Part shown: positions 23,301 to 32,935 of the stretch, piece by piece
Layout: each line of letters begins with the position of its first letter
Numbering within the stretch: position 1 is the stretch's first letter
Source: Hypholoma sublateritium FD-334 SS-4
Taxonomy: Eukaryota; Basidiomycota; Agaricomycetes; Agaricales; Strophariaceae
Reading direction: 5' to 3'
DNA length: 64,000 nucleotides
Assembly: GCA_000827495.1 (NCBI GenBank)
Contig: KN817578.1
Span: 107,829 to 171,828, forward strand
Notes under the pieces: model-generated
What the model was told of the DNA's origin: nothing
Database searches by the model: none
Seen by the model: only the letters and a program-made list of their open reading frames with translations
Translations under genes and position numbers: made by a program

Positions 23301-25188
23301 TGAAAGCGGAGCACGAAAAGCCGCGGAGAAAGCGGAGCATGCGCGGAAGAAGCTGTCAGACATACGTGAGGAAGAGCTCCGTAATGATCCTGTTGCTCTC
23401 GACGCAGCGGCGCGCGCCAACCTCGGTGACCCCGGCAATACCCAGATCGTCGAAGAACCCATGAAGGACGACGTTGCACACCTCTTCAAGCTCCTCAGTC
23501 GCGATGACCCCGACCTAGATGCCAATGCCAATGAACGCCTTGACCGTATTCTCGCCGCCATTTCCGATTCAACCAACATTGACCCTTCTCTATTCGGTCC
23601 GGACAGCGAACCCAAAGACTACAAGGCTTCTCAGGAACGGTCACCGGCTGAAGCGGCCGAGTGGAAAGCTGCATTTGAGGAGGAGCTCAAAGGCCTCAAG
23701 GAAATGGGTGTTTACACACTTATGCCGCGCTCCGAGGTCCCAGCCGAGCGCAAAATCCACCGCGGACGTGCTGTCCTCAAGAACAAAATTGGCGCGGCGG
23801 GGGAACTCACGAGACGCAAAATTCGTTTGTGCTTCCGCGGCTTCGAACAAATATTTGGACGGGACTTCACCAGCACAACATCACCCACCGCGCGCACTGA
23901 ATCATGGCGCGTCCTTCTCCATATTGCCGCCGTCTACGGCTGGGACACCCAACAAATCGATATCAAGACTGCGTTCTTGTACGGACTACTCCCAGACAAC
24001 GAGACACAGTACATGGAGCAGCCCGAAGGCTTCGAAGAGCCCGGAAAGGAGACATGGGTTTGGAAGCTGCAGCGGGGACTTTACGGCATGAAGCAAGCTG
24101 GCCGCATCTGGAACAAAACAATGAACGACGCAATGATCTCGTGGGGCTTCATTCGTCTATCCTCCGAGTCATGTTTATACTACCGCAAAAATGACACTGG
24201 AATTGTCATTACTGCAGTCCATGTCGACGACTTCCTCGCAATTTCAAGCACCCCCGCAGCCAACGAGGAATTTAAGTCCCAGATGAAAGAGATCTGGACA
24301 ATTTCTGATCTCGGCGAAGTGAGCCATATTGTCGGTATTGCGGTCACTCGCGACCGCGCTGCGCGCACTATATCCCTGTCCCAAAAAGCTCTCATTGACC
24401 GCATCGTTGTACAGTTCAGCCAAACTGACGCACACCCTGTCCCCGTTCCCATGGAACCTGGCCTCAAACTCAGACGCTGCGACCGCTCCAAGTTGAGCCG
24501 CGCTGACATAGAGGCGCTCGACAAGCTCCCATATCGCTCGCTTGTGGGTGTACTACTGTATCTTGTCGCCGGCACTCGAGGCGACCTGTCTTATGTTGTC
24601 CAACAGCTGTCCCAGTATCTTGATTGCTACTCATACGCGCACTGGAACGCGGCAATCTGGGCCGTGCGCTATCTCAAGGGCACCAGCGAGCTCAAACTTG
24701 TACTGGGCGGCACCGACAAGATCGAGCTCACTGGCTTTACGGATTCCGACTGGGCCAACTGTCTGGACACCAGGAGGAGCGTAGGTGGGTACGCCTTCTC
24801 GCTTGGATCCGGCATGATATCTTGGGCGTGCCGAAAGCAGAAAACTGTCGCATCTTCATCATGCGAAGCCGAATACACCGCTGCATATGAATCCTGCAAA
24901 GAAGCCGTATGGCTTCGTTCTCTGCTCACTGGTATTGATCTCGCGCCCACACGGGCAACCACAATTCTATGTGACAACAATGCCGCGATAAATCTTTCTG
25001 AAGATCCATCCCTCCATCAGCGCGTGAAGCACATCGACATTAAATACCACTTCCTCCGCGAGCGCGCTCAATCACGCGACATCAAATTATCCTACATCAA
25101 TACGCATGACAATCCCGCCGACATATTCACCAAAGCACTACCGAAGATCCAATTCATTAAATTGCGCGCCCTTCTCGGTCTCCGTTGA
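20392..25188 (+). CDS. Copia Gag-Pol polyprotein (gag, zinc knuckle, protease, integrase, RT, RNase H)
   Basis: The frame is open from 20230, but the better start is 20392 (CACCATGGG context, outside the primer site). Residue numbers here count from 20230. The order is: Gag (about 60-290); CX2CX4HX4C zinc knuckle 'CSNCERAGHTDKYC' at 309; aspartic protease 'FHSDSAASCHIS' with D487 (DSA rather than the usual DSG); gag-pre-integrase 'WHLRLGHPN...CDSC'; integrase catalytic D695, D758 and E793, a 35-residue D-E spacing; a Pro/Ala-rich linker; reverse transcriptase with 'QQIDIKTAFLYG' and 'HVDDFLA' (D1333-D1334); and RNase H with 'FTDSDWANC' (D1505), 'SSSCEAEY' and a final 'HIDIKYHFLRE'. The order INT before RT defines Ty1/Copia. 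No stop or frameshift interrupts it, and all catalytic residues looked for are present. Confidence 0.96.
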   Translation: MGPDGESKLDPNDATRPIVAAQRISSAFTGDPLDRTKGNWLTWSKAIQSHLDLSRLGVHVLAAPFSSPPNATTQPNAYSNWTLNDRAVRAFIELACTEVEQEELATKKNAREFWTTLEALHTNEGPVRQAQLIQGVVNHPFSRGSDMVDVARAQVKDIARAFKMPGGLTQETFACVVLLMNMGDGLEHIRATIQRDMQNATKEKPFSSASIINYLESERQLVDSSKKSATSIALAATNANSGGGGRGASGSRPYCSNCERAGHTDKYCIQPKGGMAGKTIEESKAQRLLDNPGRSSQRGGKGGTSNTSNSSSTPSNATSFKLPAGKAIAKHTDANGNAYIVIVDAPPTDTASFAGFTSINSDAPDFIPGDDFAHITSSDDLEIADFAFSAISGNSQKARDTAPVDWNVQIRPLDEAHVSAEPLSLTKCPFHSDSAASCHISPERRDFTNLRPVTGRRVHGLNGSIVTASGIGDIHLPVSTDGARLTLKDVLYIPQAMVHLLSVGTLAKDSKLDHVFSDDGYQIVTKSGGEVRALGTINPVSRIYELTVHNITRAERAYVAAPASDNLHTWHLRLGHPNYAVVQAMARQGNISGMSPAMANALPPKCDSCILGKQTRASVPKKRKEGPGHKSTRRLEKVFLDLQGPHAVEARGGYRYTMNLIDDCTDRVWAIPLKLKSDAFGQIKAWTLEQENLARDKVGTFIIDNGELKSSEMDSWLAQRGTRQVFTAPYTSAHNGRVERLHRTLLGKANAMRIHAKVPTDMWMEFYLTAVHLHNKTAAVLSDRAITPYEAWHKHAPDYGYMREIGSRCFVLIQSRHNPKIYERSLECVLIGYDLRSKTYRCYNRESRQVYSSFHVRFIEHSEELHTPAPTVAPPSTASPISQICQGATDTAINFDDDEDDQLPTDYRKPLPDPVAPPPVARNPAPAPDQRPIAPPEAPADIPRRSSRVAAAPPPGARESRIERVRREVAESGARKAAEKAEHARKKLSDIREEELRNDPVALDAAARANLGDPGNTQIVEEPMKDDVAHLFKLLSRDDPDLDANANERLDRILAAISDSTNIDPSLFGPDSEPKDYKASQERSPAEAAEWKAAFEEELKGLKEMGVYTLMPRSEVPAERKIHRGRAVLKNKIGAAGELTRRKIRLCFRGFEQIFGRDFTSTTSPTARTESWRVLLHIAAVYGWDTQQIDIKTAFLYGLLPDNETQYMEQPEGFEEPGKETWVWKLQRGLYGMKQAGRIWNKTMNDAMISWGFIRLSSESCLYYRKNDTGIVITAVHVDDFLAISSTPAANEEFKSQMKEIWTISDLGEVSHIVGIAVTRDRAARTISLSQKALIDRIVVQFSQTDAHPVPVPMEPGLKLRRCDRSKLSRADIEALDKLPYRSLVGVLLYLVAGTRGDLSYVVQQLSQYLDCYSYAHWNAAIWAVRYLKGTSELKLVLGGTDKIELTGFTDSDWANCLDTRRSVGGYAFSLGSGMISWACRKQKTVASSSCEAEYTAAYESCKEAVWLRSLLTGIDLAPTRATTILCDNNAAINLSEDPSLHQRVKHIDIKYHFLRERAQSRDIKLSYINTHDNPADIFTKALPKIQFIKLRALLGLR

Positions 25189-25219
25189 TCTTCACCTCAG
25201 GAGGAGTCTGCACTCCACG

Positions 25220-25230
25220 GTGAGGAGGAG
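25220..25230 (+). other. Polypurine tract of the Copia element
   Basis: GTGAGGAGGAG abuts the 3' LTR. A second AGGAGGAGT occurs about 20 bp upstream (near 25199). The position and composition fit the plus-strand primer used in reverse transcription. Confidence 0.8.
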
Positions 25231-25553
25231 TGTTGATGTGTATGCATCGTGGCGTGCAGCGTGCGTGGGTCTTTGACCCGTCTCTTTATTTCTCTGTCTG
25301 TTTGTCCTACCGTCTGTTCTAGAGTAGCCGTGCCCTTAGCGTATAAGTAGATACGGACACTCGTCTCACCACCCCATCCGTTGTACCTAACGCCTGGGGT
25401 GAGCCACTTAGTTTACCGTATCGCCTCCCCCACTAATTACCGTACCTAGATACTCGCTTACACGCGTATAATCTAGGTAGCTAAATACATCCGTTGTACC
25501 TAACGCCTGGGATACTCGCTTACACGCGTATAATCTAGATTTACATCTCTACA
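25231..25553 (+). repeat. 3' LTR of the Copia element
   Basis: The same 323 bp as the 5' LTR, with no difference found by eye. It is followed by the target duplication GACTG. Confidence 0.96.
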
Positions 25554-26778
25554 GACTGTGCATTCCCTAGGTAACCGCTGGAGGTTGTAAGTGGGCCGTG
25601 GATGATGTGGGTGACGCTGACCAGGGCGTTTGGGTCAGCGACGTTGGCGCCGCGGGAGAAGAAGTCCTTTGGTAAGCGTTGATCAACTCAGCTCAGATTT
25701 TGCTTACACTCATCTCTGCCTCTGCCTCACTTGTTTCTCTTACAACCATTCCATTGCTATAAACACATCTGCCTTCACATTTCAGCATGCATTGGTGAGC
25801 TCAGGTGAATCAGACAGTTCCTATTTCTAATGTTCATTTTGTTCTGCAGGATCTGCATTGGTGCACCAGTTTTTGTCGAAATTGCCGACCCCCAGCATGC
25901 AGGCCAACTTCGACGTGTTTTCGCTCAAGTTATCGACCATAGTATCGTTTCTGTTCAATCTGGTGGAGGAATGATAACTGTGAGTCAACTTACTCTTGCT
26001 TTCCGCAGTCTATTAACGCACTGCAGCGGCGTTTCTACATTGTCCGCCTCGGAAACTGATCGCAATTCGCCCCCATCGCATCGCCAGTCTCCAGTAAGTT
26101 TCTTTTGCCTATCTCCTTCGCTTTACTCATGCCATTTAAGTGCTCGGCAGTAAGCCTACTTAATCGCTCGTTTATCTTTTCTAACTCCCCGGGTGAAGCG
26201 ACTGCTACCGATGCCCTTTGACTCCAGGCTTTAACCTATAGTAGCTGCCAATTCTGTAATTAGGCTGGTCATATTTACCATGATAGCATTCGGCGACACG
26301 ACCTACAATTATAATACTTTTAGTGAACCTTTGCTGTTTGAAAGTTGTCTGGCGCACTGTAAGGTGCGATGTAAGGTGCGACGGCGGGTCGCCGACATGG
26401 TGCGATTCGTTTTTCACCTCGAAAAATGTAGCATATTTTACACATTTTTCTAATTGATGAATTCTAATAAAACTTGTAAATGTGCATGCATTTTTTCTTT
26501 TCTAAAATGAGGCATTCGTAATGCATTTTTCAATGTCGAAAACACAATAAAGTTCATATTATAACATGCGAACAAAAGCCCAAATTTTTGACCGATTTTG
26601 CGATTCTAAAAATACTCACAAAAGGAAAGAAATTACAATATACTAAATCGAACACATTTTCTACCTTTTGTTTCCATTCTTTTTGTGTGTTACATTGTGC
26701 AAATTCTCTTAAAAAGGATATATTTTATCTATTGTACATTTTAAACCAAAATCTTTCCGTTTTTTATGCGTTTTTCCG
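25554..26778. other. Right flank of the Copia insertion and AT-rich spacer
   Basis: 25554-25680 is GC-rich and, read on the minus strand, gives one open protein-like run ('KDFFSRGANVADPNALVSVT' then 'HIIHGPL'), perhaps an exon of the gene split by the Copia element. 25845-25975 has one short open plus frame ('SALVHQFLSKLPTPSMQA') after a CTGCAG acceptor-like site, too short to call. A tandem GTAAGGTGCGA lies near 26360. 26400-26778 is very AT-rich with no gene. Confidence 0.4.
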
Positions 26779-27432
26779 TTGGAAAAACTGTTGGGTCCCG
26801 GCAGTGTTAGCAGGGAAACTCACGAGGACCGCCTTCACTTTTCAGATGGATTCAAGCACCTCCAAGCCCATGTGGCCACCGCAGCTTTCGATTCCGCACA
26901 ACAGGTCGACGCTCCAAAATGCCATCCAAACACCCGCCAGGCTGTCCAGGACGACATCATGGACTGGATCCTGCCAACTGTAATGCGTATCCAATGGATG
27001 CTGTGGCTGAACGGCGCTGCGGGAGCCGGGAAATCGGCCATCGCTCGCTCTATCGTGACACTCTGCCTCGCCCAGAAGATACCCATTGCCAGATTCTTCT
27101 TCTTTCGAACCGACTCTACACGAAACACTATAGAATCTGTTGTTGCCACCCTCGTACATCAGCTCATCCATCAAATACCCGACCTCTTGTCGATCATTGT
27201 CCCAAAAATAGAATCCGATCCCCTCATCTTCACAAAGTCGCTCGAAACACAATTGCAATATCTTGTATTTGAGCCACTGCGACAGCTTCATCGTGAATGC
27301 CCTCTGAACAGTGCTGTTGTTCTACTGTTTGACGGCGTAGACGAGTGCACCGGAGATCAGAATCAGACGGACCTCGTGTGCTTAATTGCCGATTTCCTGA
27401 CACTATGGGGAAAGTTCCATGTATTCTTATGA
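26779..27432 (+). pseudogene. Truncated NACHT (NLR-type) NTPase fragment
   Basis: This 217-codon frame carries the front half of a fungal NACHT domain. It has 'CHPNTRQAVQDDIMDWI' as a lead-in, Walker A 'GAAGAGKSAIA' at residues 79-89, 'ARFFFFRTDSTRNTIESVVA', and Walker B 'VVLLFDGVDEC' with D185. It stops shortly after Walker B, where the family normally continues with the sensor, helical region and C-terminal repeats (WD40, ANK or TPR). Nothing downstream resembles those parts: 27433-28380 is AT-rich and open only in scraps. No effector domain is visible upstream. In basidiomycetes such genes act in non-self recognition and programmed cell death; this one is a remnant. The exact N-terminal limit is unknown. 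Confidence 0.8.
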
Positions 27433-28382
27433 ATACATGTTGCACAAATAAACAATCTATGCCATGTGTCTTTGCCCAAGCACATTCAGAATAAAATTGT
27501 AATGTATTCTGCGATTTATTTCAGGTGATCTCTGAGACTGCATGAAGAACATTTTTTCTATAACTTCCCCTTGTATTCGATTAATTTGTTGTAGTAGATA
27601 TTCAATATGTATCTTCGGAATTAGTGACAGAATACATTGAGATCAAATAAGACATGCAATTCAAAAAAATAGAGACTACACTATTTATTAGATCCACATT
27701 TATAAGTCGGATACATTTAGAAAGGATGGAATACACACGTAGAATATATTATTGATCAATTTCACATTAAATGCCCCGATATGCTTACAATACCGTTGAA
27801 ATTTCTGCAGTACCTATTTTTGGGACACGCGTCGACGCGACAAGGCAAGCAAAAATGTGTACTCGTCTTGCAATCATTCAAGGGGAAAATATGGACAAAA
27901 GGCAATACATTTTGCTGTGCACATGGTCAAGAAGTGTACAAGTACTAGTAGTACATTACATTTTGAGTGGGGTGTACGAAGAAAAATAGTATAGTTAACG
28001 TGCGGGGCATTGGCGACAAGAAAGGCTTCAACAATCCGTTCAAAAAGTGCTGGAATGACAATGGCTGGAACTCACTGAAGGGGCTTTACACTCGCGGGCA
28101 TAACATCAAGTCTCTCTCCATTTCGAAGTCGAACGGTATAATGCAAGACCAGCTACAATATGTCAATCGACAACAAGCAAAATTATCACTAATGTACGTA
28201 CCTTGATCCTTGAGTTACTGACACCGACTGAACGGTATGTTTCGACATGGCCAAGGACACGTCGATGATGTCCAGGGCGCGCGGGATCGGAGATCTTTAC
28301 GAGTACCGCGGAGCCTACACAGATCCTAGAAAAAGGAAAAGATATGTTACGATAGCACTGCGGCAGCGAATACTGATTATAC
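27433..28382. other. AT-rich spacer, no gene
   Basis: The tract is low in GC, with scattered short frames on both strands and no recognisable motif or repeat. The composition rises sharply in GC from about 28200. Confidence 0.5.
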
Positions 28383-30001
28383 TTACCGAGGCATTTTTGT
28401 GAGTCTAGGCGACGATGTTTTGCTTATGAGGTGGCAGTTAGTTGAGTTGAGCAATGGAGAGGTAGTTTGTAAAGAAAGAGTGAGTTGAACAGTCAAAAAG
28501 CACACAGCAGGCTTACCAAAGTTCTTCGCGCGCATCGTCGACCAAACATGGACGAACTTCTTGCCACTATCATCTCTGCTACCAATCTTTTCCGCCCGCC
28601 ATCCACTCCCCAAAGCCAGCATCGCAGCCGCCGGGTCCTCCAGCAACGCCTTGATCCGTGCCCGCCACTCTGCGCCTTCGACGCCGCACTCTAGCGTGTC
28701 CACCTCCGCCGCCTGAGCCCCGGGGTCGTGCCGCACAATCTCGGGTTCGCGCTGTTAGCACGGCAGCAGCTCCTCCACGGGCGTGGCGACCGTGCTCTGC
28801 GTCTCCAGCTGCCCCCGTGCTGAGCTCTCGCTCGTGCGGCGCAGTGCGCTGCCCCCTTTGCGGGCAATATCTACATGTGTGCGCCGTCTGATACGAGTCT
28901 GTGAGTCACATCTCTCCGCACCTGGCGCTGCCTCTAACACATACCGAGGCCTAGGACAGCAAGAACCAAGATCGTATGCCACACAGTGGGAACGCACGGA
29001 ACGGAACACGCTTGCGACTCGGCGTGTTGAGAAGAAAAAGGAATCAGATATGGGCAACGGTAGCGTGCATCTTGAACGCGCAGCTCTCGATTCGCTCGAT
29101 GATCTCATTTTCGTGCCGAAGCTGGACGTCCTCTAATTGCGAGCGCAGCACCTCGATCTCGTCAATGGGATCCTCCTTTGGTTCTCGCCTAGCAGACAGC
29201 TCGGCTTACTCTGCCTCCTCATTGACTTCTTCGAGCTCTTTCAGGTGCGGCCCCCCGATCTTATCGTTCAGACTCTTGCCCGCGCCGCTCGAGCACGTCG
29301 GGCATGCGCGCAAATTCGTCCGAGTTCTCAATCTCTTCGATGAGAGACTGCGCTGCATCCAGATCCTCCACGAGCTCCGCATTCCGCTCCCGCGCTTCCC
29401 ATAGAGCGCGTACCTGCCCGGCGCCGCCTCATGGTCAGCCTCAGAATTTCCGTTCACACTCCTTAAGCTTTTCCTCGAGGTCCACTCTCCCTCTCACGCC
29501 TCTCGCCCGTGCCCGTTCCCATCCCTCCCCCCCGCCTGCGCTGCGCTCGAGCTCGTGCTCAAAGCTTTCAATATCTTGATCTCCATCCCGCGCTGCTGCA
29601 TCTCTATTCCAAGCGAGTTCAGCTTGAGCGCCGCGTCGACTGGCCCAGTGCAAGCCGCTCCTCGAGGATGTACTCGTGCAGCTTACCGAACCGCACGGAG
29701 GAAGCGGGCGTCTCGGCCACGGTGTCGGCCCATTGTGGGTCATGGGCTGTGGGGGGTCGTCTGCGTCTTGGGTGGTGGTGTTGAGTCGGGAAGATGCGGA
29801 AGCAGAGTGCGGGGTCGCCACGAGAGCCGACGATTGTGCCGTTGTTTGTGACAAGGCGGAAGGGTCGCTGCATGGAGAGCCGTTCGGTGGGCGGCGAAGC
29901 TGGCGAGCGAACCTAGCGGGCTGCGAGGAAGAGACATTAGAAATGTCGAAGGCGGCGGACGTGAGGCTCTGCATCTGCGCATGCATTCGTATCTCCTTCA
30001 T
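28383..30001 (-). pseudogene. Decayed Cnn_1N-type (centrosomin/Mto1/Pcp1-like) coiled-coil gene
   Basis: Reading the minus strand in changing frames gives a plausible order of pieces. First comes 'EYILEERLALGQ' with 'DAALKLNSLGIEMQQRGMEI' followed by KIL (29550-29690), which matches the N-terminal gamma-tubulin-recruiting Cnn_1N motif (EERL...D.ALK.N..L.IE.QQRG.E.K). Then come coiled-coil pieces 'ERNAELVEDLDAAQSLIEEI' (about 29330-29400) and 'IEVLRSQLEDVQLRHENEII' (about 29100-29170). A conserved-looking C-terminal piece 'AEWRARIKALLEDPAAAMLA' with 'FVHVWSTMRAKNFGK' follows (28500-28720). Several stops and frame changes separate the pieces, so no functional product is possible. Family members anchor gamma-tubulin complexes at microtubule-organising centres. 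I am fairly sure of the coiled coil, less so of the family. Confidence 0.55.
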
Positions 30002-31548
30002 TATGAGCTGTAGTGTCTTGGACTAAAGGAGGTTAGTATTGAAGTCATCAAAATGCGGTGTCTGCTGACCATTTGTAGGCCCTGCCATCTACTATACCAC
30101 CTAGAATTCAAGCCGAAGAATGCAAGGGAGGCTGCGAAGATTGTATCGAAAAAACGCACGCTGTATGTCGCTTCTTGACGTCCGATTGTGGCCTTGCGTA
30201 GCCAATTGATGGTATGTTGGTTTTACTTCTGCGCTTAGAAGAGGACAACTGTCGGCATTGAGCTTGATGCTGCGCAGATTCAGGCTCCCGTGCTTCTTGT
30301 ATTCGATGAGCTGCGGCAGCGTGCCATCTGGGTGGGTATTCCAGCGAGCCGTTGCTGCCATAGGCACAAGTTTTGCGGCATCTGGTTTTGCTTTCGTTCG
30401 CACGAAAGCAATGTTGACTCTCACAGGCAGCCTTTCCGAGGCCGGCTTCGTGTTAGTGGTGTGGATGGAGGTCAAGCCAAACGACAGCGCCTGCTTCATT
30501 ATCATCAATATGAGCTAATAATAGATATCAGGATGCGCAATCTGCGCTATGCACTAGCTGCTCGGGCCGTGCCTCACACAACAATTTTGAACGCAGCGGA
30601 TAGCATTTCGAGAGCGGCGCCTCTCTTCATGGCGGCAGCGGGCTGGATGTAGAAGGGGCGCGTGTATGATCGGCCCGTGTTTACTTTGGCTGCCTGATCG
30701 CCCACGGTCCCGCTCGCCATCGTCGGCCGTCCGATCGTGCTTCCGTTCTGTGAGTCGGTGCTGTGGGTTGTCGTCTTGGCCGTTGCTCAAGCTATCTTAG
30801 AGAAGCATGCGGCGCGACAAACTTAAACATGAGAGGGCGGGTGCTTCAGCAGCGTCGACTATCGGCGCACGATTCACCATAAGTGGTGTGGATGGCGCAT
30901 GTAGAAGAGGGGTAGACCGTCATCGCGTTGGAGCGTCTACGAAAAATATATTTAGTTGTGCGCGCTTGAAAAAGAAAAAGTTCGATATCCGTATTCATTT
31001 CAGGCCTCGGGTATGCAGCGAACCTCGAATATCAGTATAGCTGCGCTCGACGCCGATTAGCGGCGTTGTCTTCACTGAGGTTGACAGAGCGTCGGCGATG
31101 AGCTTGGCACTGCGCCGATTCCGGCGTACCGAAGGCCGCTTGCGCTCGAGGAACGTCGCTCTTTCCATCTGGATACCAGAGCGCTGAGAATGCACCTATG
31201 TCGCCTCGTCGAATTTCTAATCCATGGTGGGTAACGGGCGTTTGAGGACAAAAGCGGCTGAGGTAAGGAATGTTGGGTTTGATGGGCGCCGAACGCGGGC
31301 GGCGGCCCAGTGCGCTGTGCCACTTGCTCGATAGAATATCTGCGTTAGCCGGCGAATTTTTGCCCCAGAACATCCACCCCAGAATTCCCTTGCGGCGTCT
31401 GCACTTGGGCCCAGCCGCTCTCCTAGCCTCGCAGGGACAGGGATCCGCCTCGTGTCTCCTTCATCTTCCGCCATGGCCCACAACGCTGCCTCGTCCTTCG
31501 TAAGTCGCCGCTCGCGCTGCCGTACACCCCATAATTAATGCCCGCCGC
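30002..31548. other. GC-rich tract without a supported gene
   Basis: Overlapping frames run on both strands. Two stretches on the plus strand resemble each other: about 30253-30290 (GTCGGCATTGAGCTTGATGC) and about 31091-31128 (GTCGGCGATGAGCTTGGCAC). They share roughly three quarters of positions over 36 bases and may be remnants of one duplicated sequence. The piece just before the Ies1 remnant includes an ATG (about 31472) followed by a GTAAGT (31500) that could be its first exon. Otherwise nothing is recognised. Confidence 0.4.
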
Positions 31549-32102
31549 CCGCGTCGGATACAACAGCCACATGGCCCTCCATCAAGCGCAACGACGTTGA
31601 GCCGCTGACGCGCGAGAACGTGCTCGACTGCATCTTCTGCGATGCCCACGCTGTGTTCATTGGCGCGGGCGGCGCGCCGATGACGTTCGCCGAGCTCTAC
31701 GTCGCCGCGCTCTACGGCTCGAGCAAGTGCTCCAATCTCCTAAAGCAGAAGATGCTCGCGACGCCCGCATTCGCCACCGAGTTCGCAAAGATTGCGCTGC
31801 TCACTAAAGTTGGCCGCATCAACACGACCATGGCCTGGACGTCCACACATAGGCGTCCCGTGGGCCGCGAGTATATATAACTCCGCACGCAGTTTTCCCC
31901 GAGATGAAGACCGCACTCCGGACGTACTGCCCGTGCCGTCGCTGCAGAACCCGACGAGCGTCATCAACCTCATCTTCGTGCTCGCGAACCACGCCGAGGT
32001 GCGTCCACGGATGCCTCAACATTCTCGACCTCTTCCTCCCGTGCACACTGCTCGCCTCCGCGGACTACGCGCGCGCGTTCCTCGCCAACGAACAGGACTG
32101 AT
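31549..32102 (+). pseudogene. Decayed INO80 complex subunit 1 (Ies1) gene
   Basis: The plus strand reads 'DVEPLTRENVLDCIFCDAHA', 'TFAELYVAALYGSSKCSNLL', 'KMLATPAFATEFAKIALLTK', 'VGRINTTMA', then after a break 'FPEMKTALRTYCP', 'VPSLQ', 'NPTSVINLIFVLANHAE', and 'LNILDLFLPCTLLASADYAR'. In order, these match the strongly conserved core of fungal Ino eighty subunit 1 (PLTR..., YVNALY.SSKCS, TPAFA.EFAKI.LLT.VGRINTTMAFFPEMKTALRTYHPVPSLQ..., VVNLIFVL.NHA, LNFLDLFLP). An insertion with a stop follows NTTMA, a one-base deletion shifts the frame before VPSLQ, and the segment between VPSLQ and the NLIFVL block is missing. A normal copy is expected elsewhere in the genome. Confidence 0.75.
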
Positions 32103-32935
32103 AGGATGCGGTTAATATTGTTGATAGCTTGCATAAATCCTTACGCACCTGACGCATTTCCTGCAGCATCCCGCGCGCCAAGGCCACCTGCAAACTTCTC
32201 CGCGTATGGTCGTCGATGCGGCTCAGTGAGATCAGCTTGCCTTCAAGAGAATTGCATCCGCTTCCAGATCTGCGTGGAGAAACGCAACCAACAGGTGCAC
32301 ATGACCACGCAGCCGAACTAGCAACGCGCCGAGGAACTCTGCGTGTATCGCCGACGACCTCTGCAGACGATAATTTATCCGTGGTGTGGATTCCGAGAGC
32401 AGCGAAAACGGGCCGACTTGCCTTGGGCAGATGCGGCGCCGAGCGCCTACCATTGGACTACGTATATGCATTTATCTCTGCGTTCCGAGGCGGTTGAAGC
32501 TTCGAATAGGTAGAACCGTGAAGGTGTCAGTAAATCAAGCAGCACATACAACAATATCATGCTTACCTCCGAGTTTTAGGAGCGATCACGCAGAGATGTC
32601 GGTTTCGGGGTGCACGCGGTCAACAGACTTTCCGTCGATGTTCGTGGATCTATACACCTGTTATTGAGGCCTCAAAGTACGTCATATGAGTGTATTATAG
32701 TTCTCTTTTCTTTTTATTCGCGGCATCACCTAGTGTTCGGATGTACCAATAATCCAAGAGAAATATTTTTGCGGCAGCAGAGAGGCGCTTGCAAGGCCTT
32801 CTGCAACTCTCGCTGTTACACGACATCATGTATTGAAATGATTCAAGCCGACGACGTCGAGTAGATGTACATGCCATCTAGAAGAGATATGATACAAATG
32901 ATATATATTGATATGTTACAAGCGCGACAAAAAAC
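32103..32935. other. Transition from GC-rich to AT-rich sequence, no gene
   Basis: 32103-32510 is the decaying end of the GC-rich tract; 32510-32935 is AT-rich. Short frames only. No repeat or RNA gene was recognised. Confidence 0.4.

Larger units (their letters stand above)
19903..25553 (+). mobile_element. Complete Ty1/Copia LTR retrotransposon
   Basis: The element has two 323-bp LTRs (19903-20225 and 25231-25553) that look identical over their whole length when read side by side. They begin TGTTGATG and end CTACA. A 5-bp target duplication GACTG flanks the element (19898-19902 and 25554-25558). A copia-type primer-binding site follows the 5' LTR, a purine tract precedes the 3' LTR, and a single uninterrupted Gag-Pol frame of at least 1,599 codons lies between. 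Identical LTRs and an intact frame indicate a very recent insertion. It may still be active. Confidence 0.97.

Noticed and set aside
26360..26420. Short tandem GTAAGGTGCGA as a regulatory repeat
   Set aside because: Only two units, with no partner elsewhere; compatible with chance.
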